The position numbers and the translations under genes are program-made. The notes below the pieces were generated by a model that was not told the DNA's origin, ran no database searches, and saw only the letters and a program-made list of their open reading frames with translations. Shown in pieces: positions 1-9,005 of a stretch of 24,473 nt of DNA. The stretch comes from CAZASK01 sp964487845. GTDB taxonomy: Bacteria; Chlamydiota; Chlamydiia; Chlamydiales; FEN-1388. The stretch's first letter is position 1. Every line of letters starts with the position of its first letter. The stretch covers positions 1 through 24,473 of the forward strand of contig CAZASK010000022.1 in assembly GCA_964487845.1 (NCBI GenBank). Direction: 5' to 3'.

Positions 1-54
1 CCCGGACAATTATGTTTCCTTGTTAGGGGGTCAATCTTTACCTAAATTGCCCGT
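1..54. repeat. Left arm of a 54-bp inverted repeat
   Basis: Bases 1-54 are the exact reverse complement of 24356-24409. The match starts at the first base of the window, so this arm may continue further left, while the right arm stops matching at 24410. Each copy carries weakly inverted ends of its own: CGGACAATT near one end and CGGGCAATT, on the opposite strand, near the other. That resembles a miniature mobile-element remnant or paired transposon ends. No transposase is present. The M32 peptidase gene stops only 14 bases inside this arm. Confidence 0.9.
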
Positions 55-68
55 ATTTCTTGGGAAAA

Positions 69-1574
69 TTACCGTGGAAGATACTTTTCAGCAAGATAGT
101 TTAAATAGTGTTTGCTTGATATACTGCGAGAGGTGGTTCGCTCTACAAGCTCTGTACTTGTATACTGCCGTCCATATTGATGAATATGTGTATAATTCCA
201 CTCACGAATGAATGAAAAGTCTCCAGCTCGAACGCGGTCGGCCCAGTCAGGATGAGTCTGCTCAAATGCATAGAATAGCTCAGCACAAAACACATTTCCA
301 AGCGTATACGTAGGGAAATAGCCAAAAGCTCCCATCGACCAATGGATGTCTTGTAAGCAGCCTTCACGATTGTTTCTTGGCGTGATCCCTAAAATGTTTT
401 GCATTGCGCTATTCCACCTTTCTGGTAGCTCGTCAACTTGCAGTGTTCCTTCGATAAGCTCTTTTTCTATTTCAAAGCGCAGGATAACATGGAGAGGATA
501 GGTTACTTCGTCAGCGTCAACTCGAATAAATGAGGGTTTCACCTGATTAATGTGTGAAAGAAGATCGTGTGCGCGTACAACCTCAAATCGACCAGGAAAG
601 TGCTTTGCAAGCAGGGGGAGTAAAAATTCCCAAAATGGCAACGATCTTCCTATTCGTGTTTCCCAAAATCGAGATTGGCTTTCATGTATCCCTAAAGAAA
701 CATGTTCGCCAAGCGGGGTCCCATAGTATTCTACCGGCAATCCCATCTCATAAAATCCGTGACCTGCTTCGTGAAGAGTAGTGAGTACCGGCATGTGAAA
801 TCCAGCAGTTTCAAGACGTGTTGTGATGCGGCAGTCAGTAGGATGATATGCTCCGCAAAATGGATGCTCTGAGAGGTCGATTCTGCCACGCTCTTTATCA
901 TAGCCAATATAGTCCAATACACTATTGCAAATAAAAAGCTGTTCTTCGGCAGATAAGTGCACTGTTGGTAGCGAAGTCGTATGTTGTGTATGGCATTTCT
1001 TGACAAGAGGAGTAATTGCAGTTTTTATTTCTTGGAAAAGCTTGTCTACAGTGTGCGTTTTACATCCTGGCTCATAATCATCCAACAATGCGTCATAGGG
1101 ATGATTTTCGTATCCAAGCAGATCTGCTTTTTTTTGCAGTTCAGCCACAATCTTGGTAAGATAGGGTTTAAAGAGAAGGAAATCATCATTTTGCTTTGCT
1201 TGCTGCCATACGTGTATGGCCTCTGAGGTAAGCTTTGTGAAATGTTGAACAAAGGCAATTGGAAGCTTTTTAAGCTTTAAAAAATCGCGTCTCCACGCAC
1301 AGAGAGCGGCTTTTTTCCTTTCATCGACATGTGCACTGATCTCACCACTTGAAATATCTATACAATGACTCAGAGCTTTTTCAAATTGAGGGCTTGTTTT
1401 TATGCTGTGAGAAAGTTCTGCCATTATTTCTCTTTGTGAAGCGCGCAATGATGCCGCTTGCTTGGGCATGTACGTTTCTTGATCCCAGCCAAGGAGAGCA
1501 GAGATGCCATCGAGAGTATAGGCTCGCTTTGAGAGATTTTTGATAGCTTCAAAATTATGGTCATCGTTCGTCAT
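69..1574 (-). CDS. M32 family metallocarboxypeptidase (Taq type)
   Basis: A cytosolic zinc carboxypeptidase that removes C-terminal residues from peptides, probably serving peptide recycling. The 501-residue length is normal for family M32 (about 500). The zinc site HEAGH lies at residues 268-272, with the third ligand in HESQ (297-300). Other M32 signatures are HPF (237-239), the IRVDADE segment (350-356) and a GYFPTYTLGN stretch near the C-terminus. No signal peptide is seen. The start codon overlaps the stop of the upstream PAP2 gene as ATGA, and AAGGAA lies about 8 bases before the ATG, so it is probably translated from the same mRNA as last gene of the tamA-tamB-PAP2 run. The family call is firm; the physiological substrate is unknown. 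Confidence 0.95.
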   Translation of the reverse strand: MTNDDHNFEAIKNLSKRAYTLDGISALLGWDQETYMPKQAASLRASQREIMAELSHSIKTSPQFEKALSHCIDISSGEISAHVDERKKAALCAWRRDFLKLKKLPIAFVQHFTKLTSEAIHVWQQAKQNDDFLLFKPYLTKIVAELQKKADLLGYENHPYDALLDDYEPGCKTHTVDKLFQEIKTAITPLVKKCHTQHTTSLPTVHLSAEEQLFICNSVLDYIGYDKERGRIDLSEHPFCGAYHPTDCRITTRLETAGFHMPVLTTLHEAGHGFYEMGLPVEYYGTPLGEHVSLGIHESQSRFWETRIGRSLPFWEFLLPLLAKHFPGRFEVVRAHDLLSHINQVKPSFIRVDADEVTYPLHVILRFEIEKELIEGTLQVDELPERWNSAMQNILGITPRNNREGCLQDIHWSMGAFGYFPTYTLGNVFCAELFYAFEQTHPDWADRVRAGDFSFIREWNYTHIHQYGRQYTSTELVERTTSRSISSKHYLNYLAEKYLPR

Positions 1575-2314
1575 CGGGATTCCTTATTGCTAAAGAGCTT
1601 TTGTATCGTATTGACTATCCAAAGAGAAAATTGCATGGTATATCTATGTAGTGGAGAATACATCGCCCACGCGAGCACAGACAGTGCTATGCTAAGGCTT
1701 CCTACTAATGCGTCGGAGAGCCAGTGTGCGCCTCCCACGAGACGTGGAAGAATAAAAAAAAGCGCTATGGGAGTTGCCAACAGGCCATATCTTGTCCCGC
1801 ATACCGCAAAAATAAAAAGAGCCCATTGAATCAAAATTTCGGCATGATCGCCTGGAAAACAAGATCGAGATACATCCTTGACTTTCAACCATGGAATAGC
1901 ATCAGAGAGCATGACGGCATCGCTGAAGTCAACTGTGGGACTATTCCTCATAAAATGGTTGTATTGGATGAATGCATCTACACCTTCTTTAGTAAAAAGA
2001 ATGCCTATTTCAAACCAGATACATATAAAAATGGCATGCGCAATGCGAAGCGTGCGTTCTTTGCCAACAGGCACATCTGAAGCATATAAAGCCATGAAGA
2101 GTATCATGAAGATCGCACCTATGAGATCGACTGCGCGGACATTGCCAATAGCCCAAAAAATTTGACTTATAGGGGCATCTATAAGTGATAGATTAAGGAA
2201 TTGGAAAGCGGCAACATCAAGGCTTTTCCAGTAGATAAATGACGCCGGCCACAGCCAAGTAGCGAGCAAGAATATCGAAATGGTGTGAATAAAAAGAAAT
2301 GGTTTCCAGTGCAT
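1571..2314 (-). CDS. PAP2-superfamily membrane phosphatase
   Basis: A polytopic inner-membrane protein of 247 residues with about six hydrophobic segments. It is expected to remove phosphate from a lipid phosphate or diphosphate at the membrane surface. The third PAP2 motif is intact: R191, H197 and D201 keep the R-x5-H-x3-D spacing within PRLVGGAHWLSD. The second motif reads FPGDH (153-157) instead of the usual PSGH, keeping the active-site histidine H157. The first motif is not canonical K-x6-RP; K144 and R150 are the only nearby candidates. Substrates could be lipid A, undecaprenyl diphosphate or a phospholipid; the sequence does not decide. It lies 55 bases after tamB and overlaps the peptidase gene by 4 bases, suggesting an envelope-related operon. 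Confidence 0.85.
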   Translation of the reverse strand: MHWKPFLFIHTISIFLLATWLWPASFIYWKSLDVAAFQFLNLSLIDAPISQIFWAIGNVRAVDLIGAIFMILFMALYASDVPVGKERTLRIAHAIFICIWFEIGILFTKEGVDAFIQYNHFMRNSPTVDFSDAVMLSDAIPWLKVKDVSRSCFPGDHAEILIQWALFIFAVCGTRYGLLATPIALFFILPRLVGGAHWLSDALVGSLSIALSVLAWAMYSPLHRYTMQFSLWIVNTIQKLFSNKESR

Positions 2315-2369
2315 TGTGTATGAGACCTCTGAAAAATTGTACCATAAATCTGCATATTGAGGGAATCAA

Positions 2370-5300
2370 CTACCAATCTTTTTTCCATTTTAAGCGCACT
2401 TCATGAGAAGCGTCATCGCCAACTTCTGCCTGCACACAAATGTTTTTAAATATTTTTGCTTCTATGCCTACTCGATTTACAGCGTTGATGACATCTTTAC
2501 TTAACCTTACAAATACTCCGTGTGAGAGATATTTGCCGACTTGAATAGATACAGCATTCGATGTCTTTGTAGGATCTGATTGATGAGATGAATGAGCGAT
2601 TTCCAAAGTGTCAATTCCAAGACTTTTTTTTATTTTTTGGAAAAAATCGTGATTGTTTTTTTGAGCATTGACAGACAACAAAATGTGTGCAAGTTGTAGA
2701 GCTTCAATAGGTGATATATCGGCTAACGGCTTATTAAAAACAACTCTTGAGAGGAGTTCTTTTTGAGGGAACGGTGGGTATGAATTGATGGCGAATAGGG
2801 GACGAGCAAGAGATCCTGATAGGGTAATATATGCCTCTATATCAGCGCTTGGCGCTACTGCCTGCAGGAGAGCTTGTGAGTGTGTAAGAATAGGGCCATT
2901 CCAGTCTATTTTCCCTTTTATAATAGGGCATTTTTTACCACCGAGAGAATAAAACCCTTTTGAGCAGTTTGCACTTCCCTCAAATGCAAGTTCATCAGGT
3001 GTTCCTGTTACTACAAGATGGCCTATCCAATCAGTATTGAGTCCAAGTCCTTTGATGATTATTGGATTGTTTGCAATTGAGATATCCAGCTTCATAAAAA
3101 AAGGTCGATCAGAAGATGTGATAGGATGAAGTTGTTGCCCTTGGAAATGATATATGACATTGAGCGGAGGAATATCAGTTGCTGGTTGCTCGTTCAAATC
3201 CACACAACCACTGTCTAGCACAAGCGCTGCTTGAAGCTGCATGTGTGTACGATTTGAAGTTAATGAGCCATTGCCAGTTGCGGCTACAGTAATTAGATCT
3301 TTTTGCAGAAGTTTCATGTTTTTAACAGTAAGATCCAGTTCAAAAGGAAATTTTTCATCTGCTTGTAGCGCTAGAATCCCTGAACCATAAAAGGACCCAT
3401 TTTCGCCATCAGTCCCTTCGAAGTGATGGAGACTGATGCTGTCTTCGCGTGCCTCTGCTTGTATGTTGAGGTGAGAAAGACGACAACCGGTTTGTGGAAT
3501 ATCGATTGCTCCATTTTTCAACTCGATGTGCCCGGATAATTTGGGGCTATCGAAAGAGCCAAATATCTGTAAATCAAGTAAAGCAAGCCCTTCGAGCGTT
3601 TGATCTTCATCAAACAGCGATCTGATAAGAGTGAGATCGCCCTCTCCCTTAATAGATCCAGTGATAGGTTTATCTCTATAAAAATGCCACTGTGGCGGGC
3701 GAAGAGAAAGCTGGCAAGGAAGAGTGGCTTGGATTAGTAGCGGCTGCGTAGTATCTGGACTTTTGATGTTGAGAAATGCTTGGCAGATATCCTGATGGAT
3801 ATTTGCTTCAAAAGATGCTTGTAGAGGAATTGATTCGAGCGTATTGAGTTGATAGACAAGAGTGTTTGATGAAAGCGCGATATACAATTTTGGATTTCGT
3901 TGTGTTCCTGAGATGAGCAGTCTTCCCGAATATGAACCCACAAATGATATATCTGGAAACATAAGATGCAGCGGCCCTACAGGGCAGTGTGTGAATTGAA
4001 TGTCCACATTTGTACCACGCTTATTTACGCTGCCGCTACCGCTGGCAATGACTTGAGGTTGGTCTGAGGATTCTTGCGTTACCAGCTCGAATGGCAAAAG
4101 AGTGATGCTATTGTAGTCATATTCTATTCTTAGAGGATGACTTAAAGAGGCTCTTTTTTGATTCATGGTAGCAGTGATGTCTACAAGCTCAATATAGCGA
4201 TTTTTCATCTCAGAAAAGAGTGATGGAGTCTTGATTGTTCCAGTGATTCCAGTATTTACAGCTTTCATTTGAGCCATTGTTATCGACTCAAATTGAAACG
4301 GTATTTCTATGATTTCCCGTGAGAGATCAGATGATATATTACAGGTAACGGCTGGAACGTGTAGCTCTTTGATAGCGATTTTTTCTGCGTTGAAATGCAC
4401 TTCAATTTTTGGTGTAGGGAAAAGTCCAGAAGCTCGTGCTGCAAGATGAGCTTTGCCGCAGCGCATCATTGGAGTAGTAGAATGATGAGAAGTTGAAGAA
4501 TAGTGTGGCAATTTTGACAAAGAAAGCTCAGACCATGAAGATGTGTAGAGGCAATTTTGCTCGATAAGGTATTCATCTTTATTTTTGATCATCGGATCGA
4601 ACGCAAGTGAAAAACGCCCATTTCCTGAAAGTTGTTGCTGCAAAATTTTAGAAAATAACATTGCATTGTCGATTTTCCCCTCTATGTTCCCTTTAACAAG
4701 AAAGGGGTGAAAGAAGAATTGAAGAGATCCATGTATATCAGACTCTCCAGCTTTTATAGCTAGAGCATCGAGTTCAAAAGCGCTGCAGTGGGCCGATTTT
4801 CCTTCATATTTCCACGAAGTAGCAAATGAAATTGGCAAAGGGTCATACTTGAGAAAACTGCTTTCTTCTTCGTTAGCAATATCGATAACCCGATCTAAAA
4901 AACAAGAGCCTTGAAGAGATCCAGAAAATCCTGGCTCTGCATGTTTGGTAGTAAAGACAGTATTGAATGTGCTGCATACAAATTTATCTATGACAATTCG
5001 GTCAGAGGTTGCTTCCACACGAATAGCATGATCGAGGTAGGAAAGAGTTGCTGTAATGACTCCTGTCATATCGTGCGCAACAGTGCGCTTGATATATGAT
5101 GGAGAAATTTCTGCATGCGGCTTGTAGGGGAGGGTGATTCGTTCAGGCTGACTGTAGGCGAGCTTAGAATTTACAATAGTTATTGTCTGCAATGAATGGA
5201 TCGCATATGTGCCTTTGGCTTGTAATGTGGTGCTTGTGTCTTTCAGAGTAGTTTCATTTTCATATAAGGTTGTCACTTCATAGCTACCCGTTGCAATATC

Positions 5301-5993
5301 CCCCTGAGACTCCATGTGAGAGCTTCCCCAAATGGGCTCTAAGAGTAAGGGGTGTTGTGAAGTAAAGGTGAAGGTGCTGTGTGCTTTTTTGAGTCTTGTA
5401 GCTGGTAGTAGATCAAGCAGCTCAACGCTGAATTTTCCTATAAATTCTTTAGGAGATGTATGTATGTCAAAAGAGCTTGTAATGATATTGTCTTCTCCAT
5501 CTGTAGATGAAATATTGCCTTTTGATGCGAAAATTTTTGTTGTTGGATTCCAGAAGAGGGAAGTGTGTATGGAAATGCTAGGTTTCCCGGTGACGGTCAT
5601 TTTTGCACATTTTACTGAATAGAGATTGACCGAGATTGGCGGAAGCTTTGAAACAAGCGCAGAGTTGATCTGATCTGTATTGAGACCAGAGGCTGCAGTG
5701 ATGTCTACAGTATCGACTGAGACATAGTGAGCACCAAGGCGTCCAAATATAAGATCAGGAAGTGAAGGTATGATAAAAAGAGAAGATATATGTGTATTTT
5801 GTGTCGAAATATTTGTTGCCCAGAGACAAATAGGGAAAATAGCGGATAGGGTGTCTATCTCTATTTTTTCACCCGTTTTTTCTTGAAGAACACGTTCGAT
5901 ATATCGACATAATGGTTTTTGAATACAAGACAGCTGCGTAGCTAAAGAGGTCAAAATAAATAGTGTGAGCAGGATGAAGATGGGTTTTTTCAT
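2370..5993 (-). CDS. tamB: TamB-like translocation/assembly module protein
   Basis: A large (1207-residue) AsmA/TamB-type protein that should span the periplasm, anchored in the inner membrane by its N-terminal hydrophobic segment (about residues 4-22). It would work with the TamA barrel in inserting outer-membrane proteins or moving phospholipids. Support comes from the size (E. coli TamB is about 1260), the repetitive beta-rich body, and a C-terminal DUF490-like region with a low-spin beta pattern ending in EVRLKWKKDW. It follows tamA directly. The ATG at 5993 overlaps the tamA stop as TGATG; a TTG one codon upstream (5996) is a possible alternative start. Sequence conservation in this family is low, so the call rests on architecture plus the tamA neighbour. 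Confidence 0.88.
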   Translation of the reverse strand: MKKPIFILLTLFILTSLATQLSCIQKPLCRYIERVLQEKTGEKIEIDTLSAIFPICLWATNISTQNTHISSLFIIPSLPDLIFGRLGAHYVSVDTVDITAASGLNTDQINSALVSKLPPISVNLYSVKCAKMTVTGKPSISIHTSLFWNPTTKIFASKGNISSTDGEDNIITSSFDIHTSPKEFIGKFSVELLDLLPATRLKKAHSTFTFTSQHPLLLEPIWGSSHMESQGDIATGSYEVTTLYENETTLKDTSTTLQAKGTYAIHSLQTITIVNSKLAYSQPERITLPYKPHAEISPSYIKRTVAHDMTGVITATLSYLDHAIRVEATSDRIVIDKFVCSTFNTVFTTKHAEPGFSGSLQGSCFLDRVIDIANEEESSFLKYDPLPISFATSWKYEGKSAHCSAFELDALAIKAGESDIHGSLQFFFHPFLVKGNIEGKIDNAMLFSKILQQQLSGNGRFSLAFDPMIKNKDEYLIEQNCLYTSSWSELSLSKLPHYSSTSHHSTTPMMRCGKAHLAARASGLFPTPKIEVHFNAEKIAIKELHVPAVTCNISSDLSREIIEIPFQFESITMAQMKAVNTGITGTIKTPSLFSEMKNRYIELVDITATMNQKRASLSHPLRIEYDYNSITLLPFELVTQESSDQPQVIASGSGSVNKRGTNVDIQFTHCPVGPLHLMFPDISFVGSYSGRLLISGTQRNPKLYIALSSNTLVYQLNTLESIPLQASFEANIHQDICQAFLNIKSPDTTQPLLIQATLPCQLSLRPPQWHFYRDKPITGSIKGEGDLTLIRSLFDEDQTLEGLALLDLQIFGSFDSPKLSGHIELKNGAIDIPQTGCRLSHLNIQAEAREDSISLHHFEGTDGENGSFYGSGILALQADEKFPFELDLTVKNMKLLQKDLITVAATGNGSLTSNRTHMQLQAALVLDSGCVDLNEQPATDIPPLNVIYHFQGQQLHPITSSDRPFFMKLDISIANNPIIIKGLGLNTDWIGHLVVTGTPDELAFEGSANCSKGFYSLGGKKCPIIKGKIDWNGPILTHSQALLQAVAPSADIEAYITLSGSLARPLFAINSYPPFPQKELLSRVVFNKPLADISPIEALQLAHILLSVNAQKNNHDFFQKIKKSLGIDTLEIAHSSHQSDPTKTSNAVSIQVGKYLSHGVFVRLSKDVINAVNRVGIEAKIFKNICVQAEVGDDASHEVRLKWKKDW

Positions 5994-7747
5994 CAAAATG
6001 CATGTCCTATGCTAAAGTAAAACTGAAATCTTGAGTCTAGTTTTTTTCTTCTGTCTAGAGGAAATGCGATATCGAGTCGAAGTGGACCTATAGGTGTTGT
6101 ATAGCGCCCCCCTACTCCTAATGAGCGAAGTTGTTTTGCATGTCTGTCGGGCATGTTTTGTTTATATACATTCCCAATATCGAAGAATACAACTCCCCCC
6201 ATTGTTTCCGAAAATCGTATTCGCGTTTCACAAGAGCCCACCAGCAAAGAGCGGCCTCCGATAGGTTCGCGCTTTTTATTGAGAGGGGATACTGTTTGGT
6301 ACTTATACCCTCGTAGCATATTTTCTGATCCACTAAAGAAACGATCAGGAAGAGGAATAGTATTTCTTCCAGCACCTATGATATTACCAAATACAGCTTT
6401 AATAGCGAGGGTTATGCGCTCGGAATATGGCGAGTAAAAAGTCGAAAATGTTGTGGTGTGAGTGATGTAACAAAAATCTTTATTTCGAAATTGATATGCG
6501 GGAGTGAGCTTTATGTGTAAGGAGCTTCCACTAGTTGGATCTGAAATGGTGTTAGTAGAGTTGTATTTATACCCAAGAGGCAGCTTTGTGATATAATAAC
6601 GTTCGTTTTCCTTATGTTGTGTGGTGTGAAGGTTTTCTAGTCTTGCTCCATAGTACATATCTGTGTAGTCATTGAGTGTGGTGTCGTAGCTTACCCCAAT
6701 ACTTATGTTTTTGCTGGAAAATGCAGTCAGCTCTTGTCGGTTATATTCTGTGATCCAGTTGAGTGTTTCACCAGGACGAAAAAGATCTTGCTGTTGCAGT
6801 GTGGCAGAGATGGTTTGGAAGCGCTTCCATAGATCGGCTCTGAGAGAGAGCTTTTCTCCGAGTTGCCTTAGGTTTCTATCTTCCCAGTCGATAGCAATAC
6901 CAGGTCCCTTCACGCTTGTGTAGCTGAGGCCTGCTCCAACTGTGTGATGAGGTGCTTCTTCAAGTATGATGATGGGGGTGATTTCGTTAGGCGCTGTTTC
7001 TTGCTCTTGGATAGAAACAAATGAAAAGAGGTGACAGTTTTCAAGAGCGAGTTTGGTTGTTTTGATTGCATTATAACTATAGACCTCTCCAGGTCTCCAT
7101 GTCACACATTTGAATATTCGTTCATTTTTAATAGAACCTGTACATTGAATAACAGGTTCTTGAAAATAAAATTTGACGCCAGGATCGACGGTAACCGAGT
7201 AGTGAATAGTGTGATGTTCGATATCGGCATGGGTGATGCGGTGAATAATAGATGCTTTTTGATACCCGTTGTTTTTAAGTGCTTTGAGCAACGCTTTTTC
7301 GTGGGCGAACATGTTTTTTGTGCTAGCCACTGCGTCTGGAGTGAATGGTTTGATATATGGAGTGATAAGATCAGCATCATTGGGATTCGCTGTGAGCGCT
7401 GTAAATGTAGATAAAGAGTACAGAGGACCCGTTTCTATATGGAAGATCAGGCATGGTGGTTCTGCGGCTGTAATGGTATAGCTGATGCTAGCAGAGAAAT
7501 ATCCATGAAAATGAGCAGCTTGTCGCAGTCTTGTGATGTCATCTTCTGCTTGCCTTTTTAAGACCGAATATCCAGGGACAGATTTTTGAGAACGATCCGC
7601 TGTTTTTGAAATGCGCCCCATGGTTTTGAGCAGTTGCCTATCTTGTGTTCCTTTAAATTGGACGGTGTAGTCGAGTGCAGATAGGGAGGCTGCAAGCTGG
7701 ATCGCAAAAAGAGAAAGGATAAAAATAAGAGTTTTCATATGCTTCAT
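5993..7747 (-). CDS. tamA: TamA-like Omp85 outer-membrane protein
   Basis: An outer-membrane barrel protein of the Omp85/BamA superfamily, 584 residues (E. coli TamA about 577). A signal peptide covers residues 1-24 with a likely cut after LSA. Residues about 26-265 look like three POTRA domains. The remainder is a 16-strand-type barrel with the diagnostic LRGY motif at 478-481 and a terminal strand ending in phenylalanine, as required for outer-membrane insertion. The length, three POTRA domains and the following tamB favour TamA over BamA, which has five POTRAs and about 800 residues. It is the first gene of the minus-strand envelope operon. No strong Shine-Dalgarno is seen before ATG 7747; a second ATG lies three codons in. 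Confidence 0.9.
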   Translation of the reverse strand: MKHMKTLIFILSLFAIQLAASLSALDYTVQFKGTQDRQLLKTMGRISKTADRSQKSVPGYSVLKRQAEDDITRLRQAAHFHGYFSASISYTITAAEPPCLIFHIETGPLYSLSTFTALTANPNDADLITPYIKPFTPDAVASTKNMFAHEKALLKALKNNGYQKASIIHRITHADIEHHTIHYSVTVDPGVKFYFQEPVIQCTGSIKNERIFKCVTWRPGEVYSYNAIKTTKLALENCHLFSFVSIQEQETAPNEITPIIILEEAPHHTVGAGLSYTSVKGPGIAIDWEDRNLRQLGEKLSLRADLWKRFQTISATLQQQDLFRPGETLNWITEYNRQELTAFSSKNISIGVSYDTTLNDYTDMYYGARLENLHTTQHKENERYYITKLPLGYKYNSTNTISDPTSGSSLHIKLTPAYQFRNKDFCYITHTTTFSTFYSPYSERITLAIKAVFGNIIGAGRNTIPLPDRFFSGSENMLRGYKYQTVSPLNKKREPIGGRSLLVGSCETRIRFSETMGGVVFFDIGNVYKQNMPDRHAKQLRSLGVGGRYTTPIGPLRLDIAFPLDRRKKLDSRFQFYFSIGHAF

Positions 7748-7778
7748 TGCTATAAACTATAAGAAATTAGGGAATTCT

Positions 7779-9005
7779 ATGAAAACAGATCTCTCCGAGA
7801 GTACTCTTTATCAGGATATAGAGTGTGTGATGCCTGGAGGGGTGTCATCTCCTATTCGAGCTATGCGTGCAGTGGCGCCAAGACCCGTTGTGATACAGAG
7901 GGCCTATGAGGACATCCTTGTTGATATACATGGAAGAGAGTTCGTTGATTTCTGGTCAGCATGCGGATCGCTCATCTTGGGCCATGCAGCAGAGCCTGTA
8001 GTTCAGGCAGTTCGCGAGCAGCTGATGCGTGGCTCTTCTTATGGATGTGCGACACTATACGAAGCTGAATTAGCCAAGCTTATTTCTACGTGCATTCCCA
8101 GTTGCGAGCTTGTCCGCTTCTGTGCGTCTGGTACTGAGGCAACGATGACAGCAGTACGAATGGCAAGGGCTATTACCAAAAAGCGTATCATTGTTCGCTT
8201 TCAAGGCAATTATCATGGCCACTCAGATCTTCTTACTTGCCAAGATGAAGCGAGTGTTCTTCCTTTTAATGATTGCGACTCGGTGAATGAATTATTCACA
8301 AGGCGCAGTGATATTGCGTGTATTATCGTTGAACCCATTGCTGGAAATATGGGTGTTGTCCTCCCAGAAAAGGCTTTTTTAGAACTGTTACGAAAAAAAA
8401 CAAATGACTGCGGTGCTCTTTTGATTTTTGATGAGGTTATTACAGGGTTTCGCGTAGCTCGCTTTTCCTGTCAGGCGCTCTATGGTATCTCCGCAGATTT
8501 GACGACATTAGGCAAGGTAGTAGGAGGGGGATTTCCTTTAGCGGCTGTTGCTGGAAAAAGAGAATATATGAGTTGCCTAGCGCCTCTTGGATCGGTGTAT
8601 CACGCAGGTACTCATTCTGGCAATCCCATTTCAGTACAAGCTGGAATTGCCACTCTTAAAGAGCTGCAAAAAGAGGGCTTTTATGAAAGGTTAGAGCGTA
8701 AAACAAGGAAGCTAACAGATCCAATAACTCGCTATCTTCAGATGAATAGTTGCCAAGCATGTCTTCAAAGACAGGATTCGATGTTTACACTCTTCTTTGG
8801 ACAAAAGCATGTGGATTCGTTTGATGACTTCAGGCGCTGTGATACAGATCGCTACACAGCCTTTTTTACACACATGCTCAAAAGAGGATTTTTCATTCCT
8901 CCAGCACAAGGTGAGGCGTGGTTTATTACCGCGGCGCACACAGATGAACATCTTGAGCAAGCTAGCTCTGCGGTGATTGATTTTCTGAGAGAAGCTCCTT
9001 TCTGA
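7779..9005 (+). CDS. hemL: Glutamate-1-semialdehyde 2,1-aminomutase
   Basis: A PLP enzyme that turns glutamate-1-semialdehyde into 5-aminolevulinate, the C5-route entry to heme. The PLP lysine is K246 in LGKVVGGGFP. D218 in the FDEV motif binds the pyridine nitrogen. The N-terminal MPGGVSSP, the YHGHSD stretch (145-150) and the THSGNP stretch (278-283) are characteristic of GSAM among class III aminotransferases. At 408 residues it is shorter than usual (about 430). Only 11 residues separate YHGHSD from the PFND segment, so the mobile loop that covers the active site in characterised GSAM enzymes is missing. AGGGA lies 6 bases before the ATG. It diverges from tamA, and its 3' end overlaps the HIT gene by 44 bases. 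Confidence 0.9.
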   Translation: MKTDLSESTLYQDIECVMPGGVSSPIRAMRAVAPRPVVIQRAYEDILVDIHGREFVDFWSACGSLILGHAAEPVVQAVREQLMRGSSYGCATLYEAELAKLISTCIPSCELVRFCASGTEATMTAVRMARAITKKRIIVRFQGNYHGHSDLLTCQDEASVLPFNDCDSVNELFTRRSDIACIIVEPIAGNMGVVLPEKAFLELLRKKTNDCGALLIFDEVITGFRVARFSCQALYGISADLTTLGKVVGGGFPLAAVAGKREYMSCLAPLGSVYHAGTHSGNPISVQAGIATLKELQKEGFYERLERKTRKLTDPITRYLQMNSCQACLQRQDSMFTLFFGQKHVDSFDDFRRCDTDRYTAFFTHMLKRGFFIPPAQGEAWFITAAHTDEHLEQASSAVIDFLREAPF

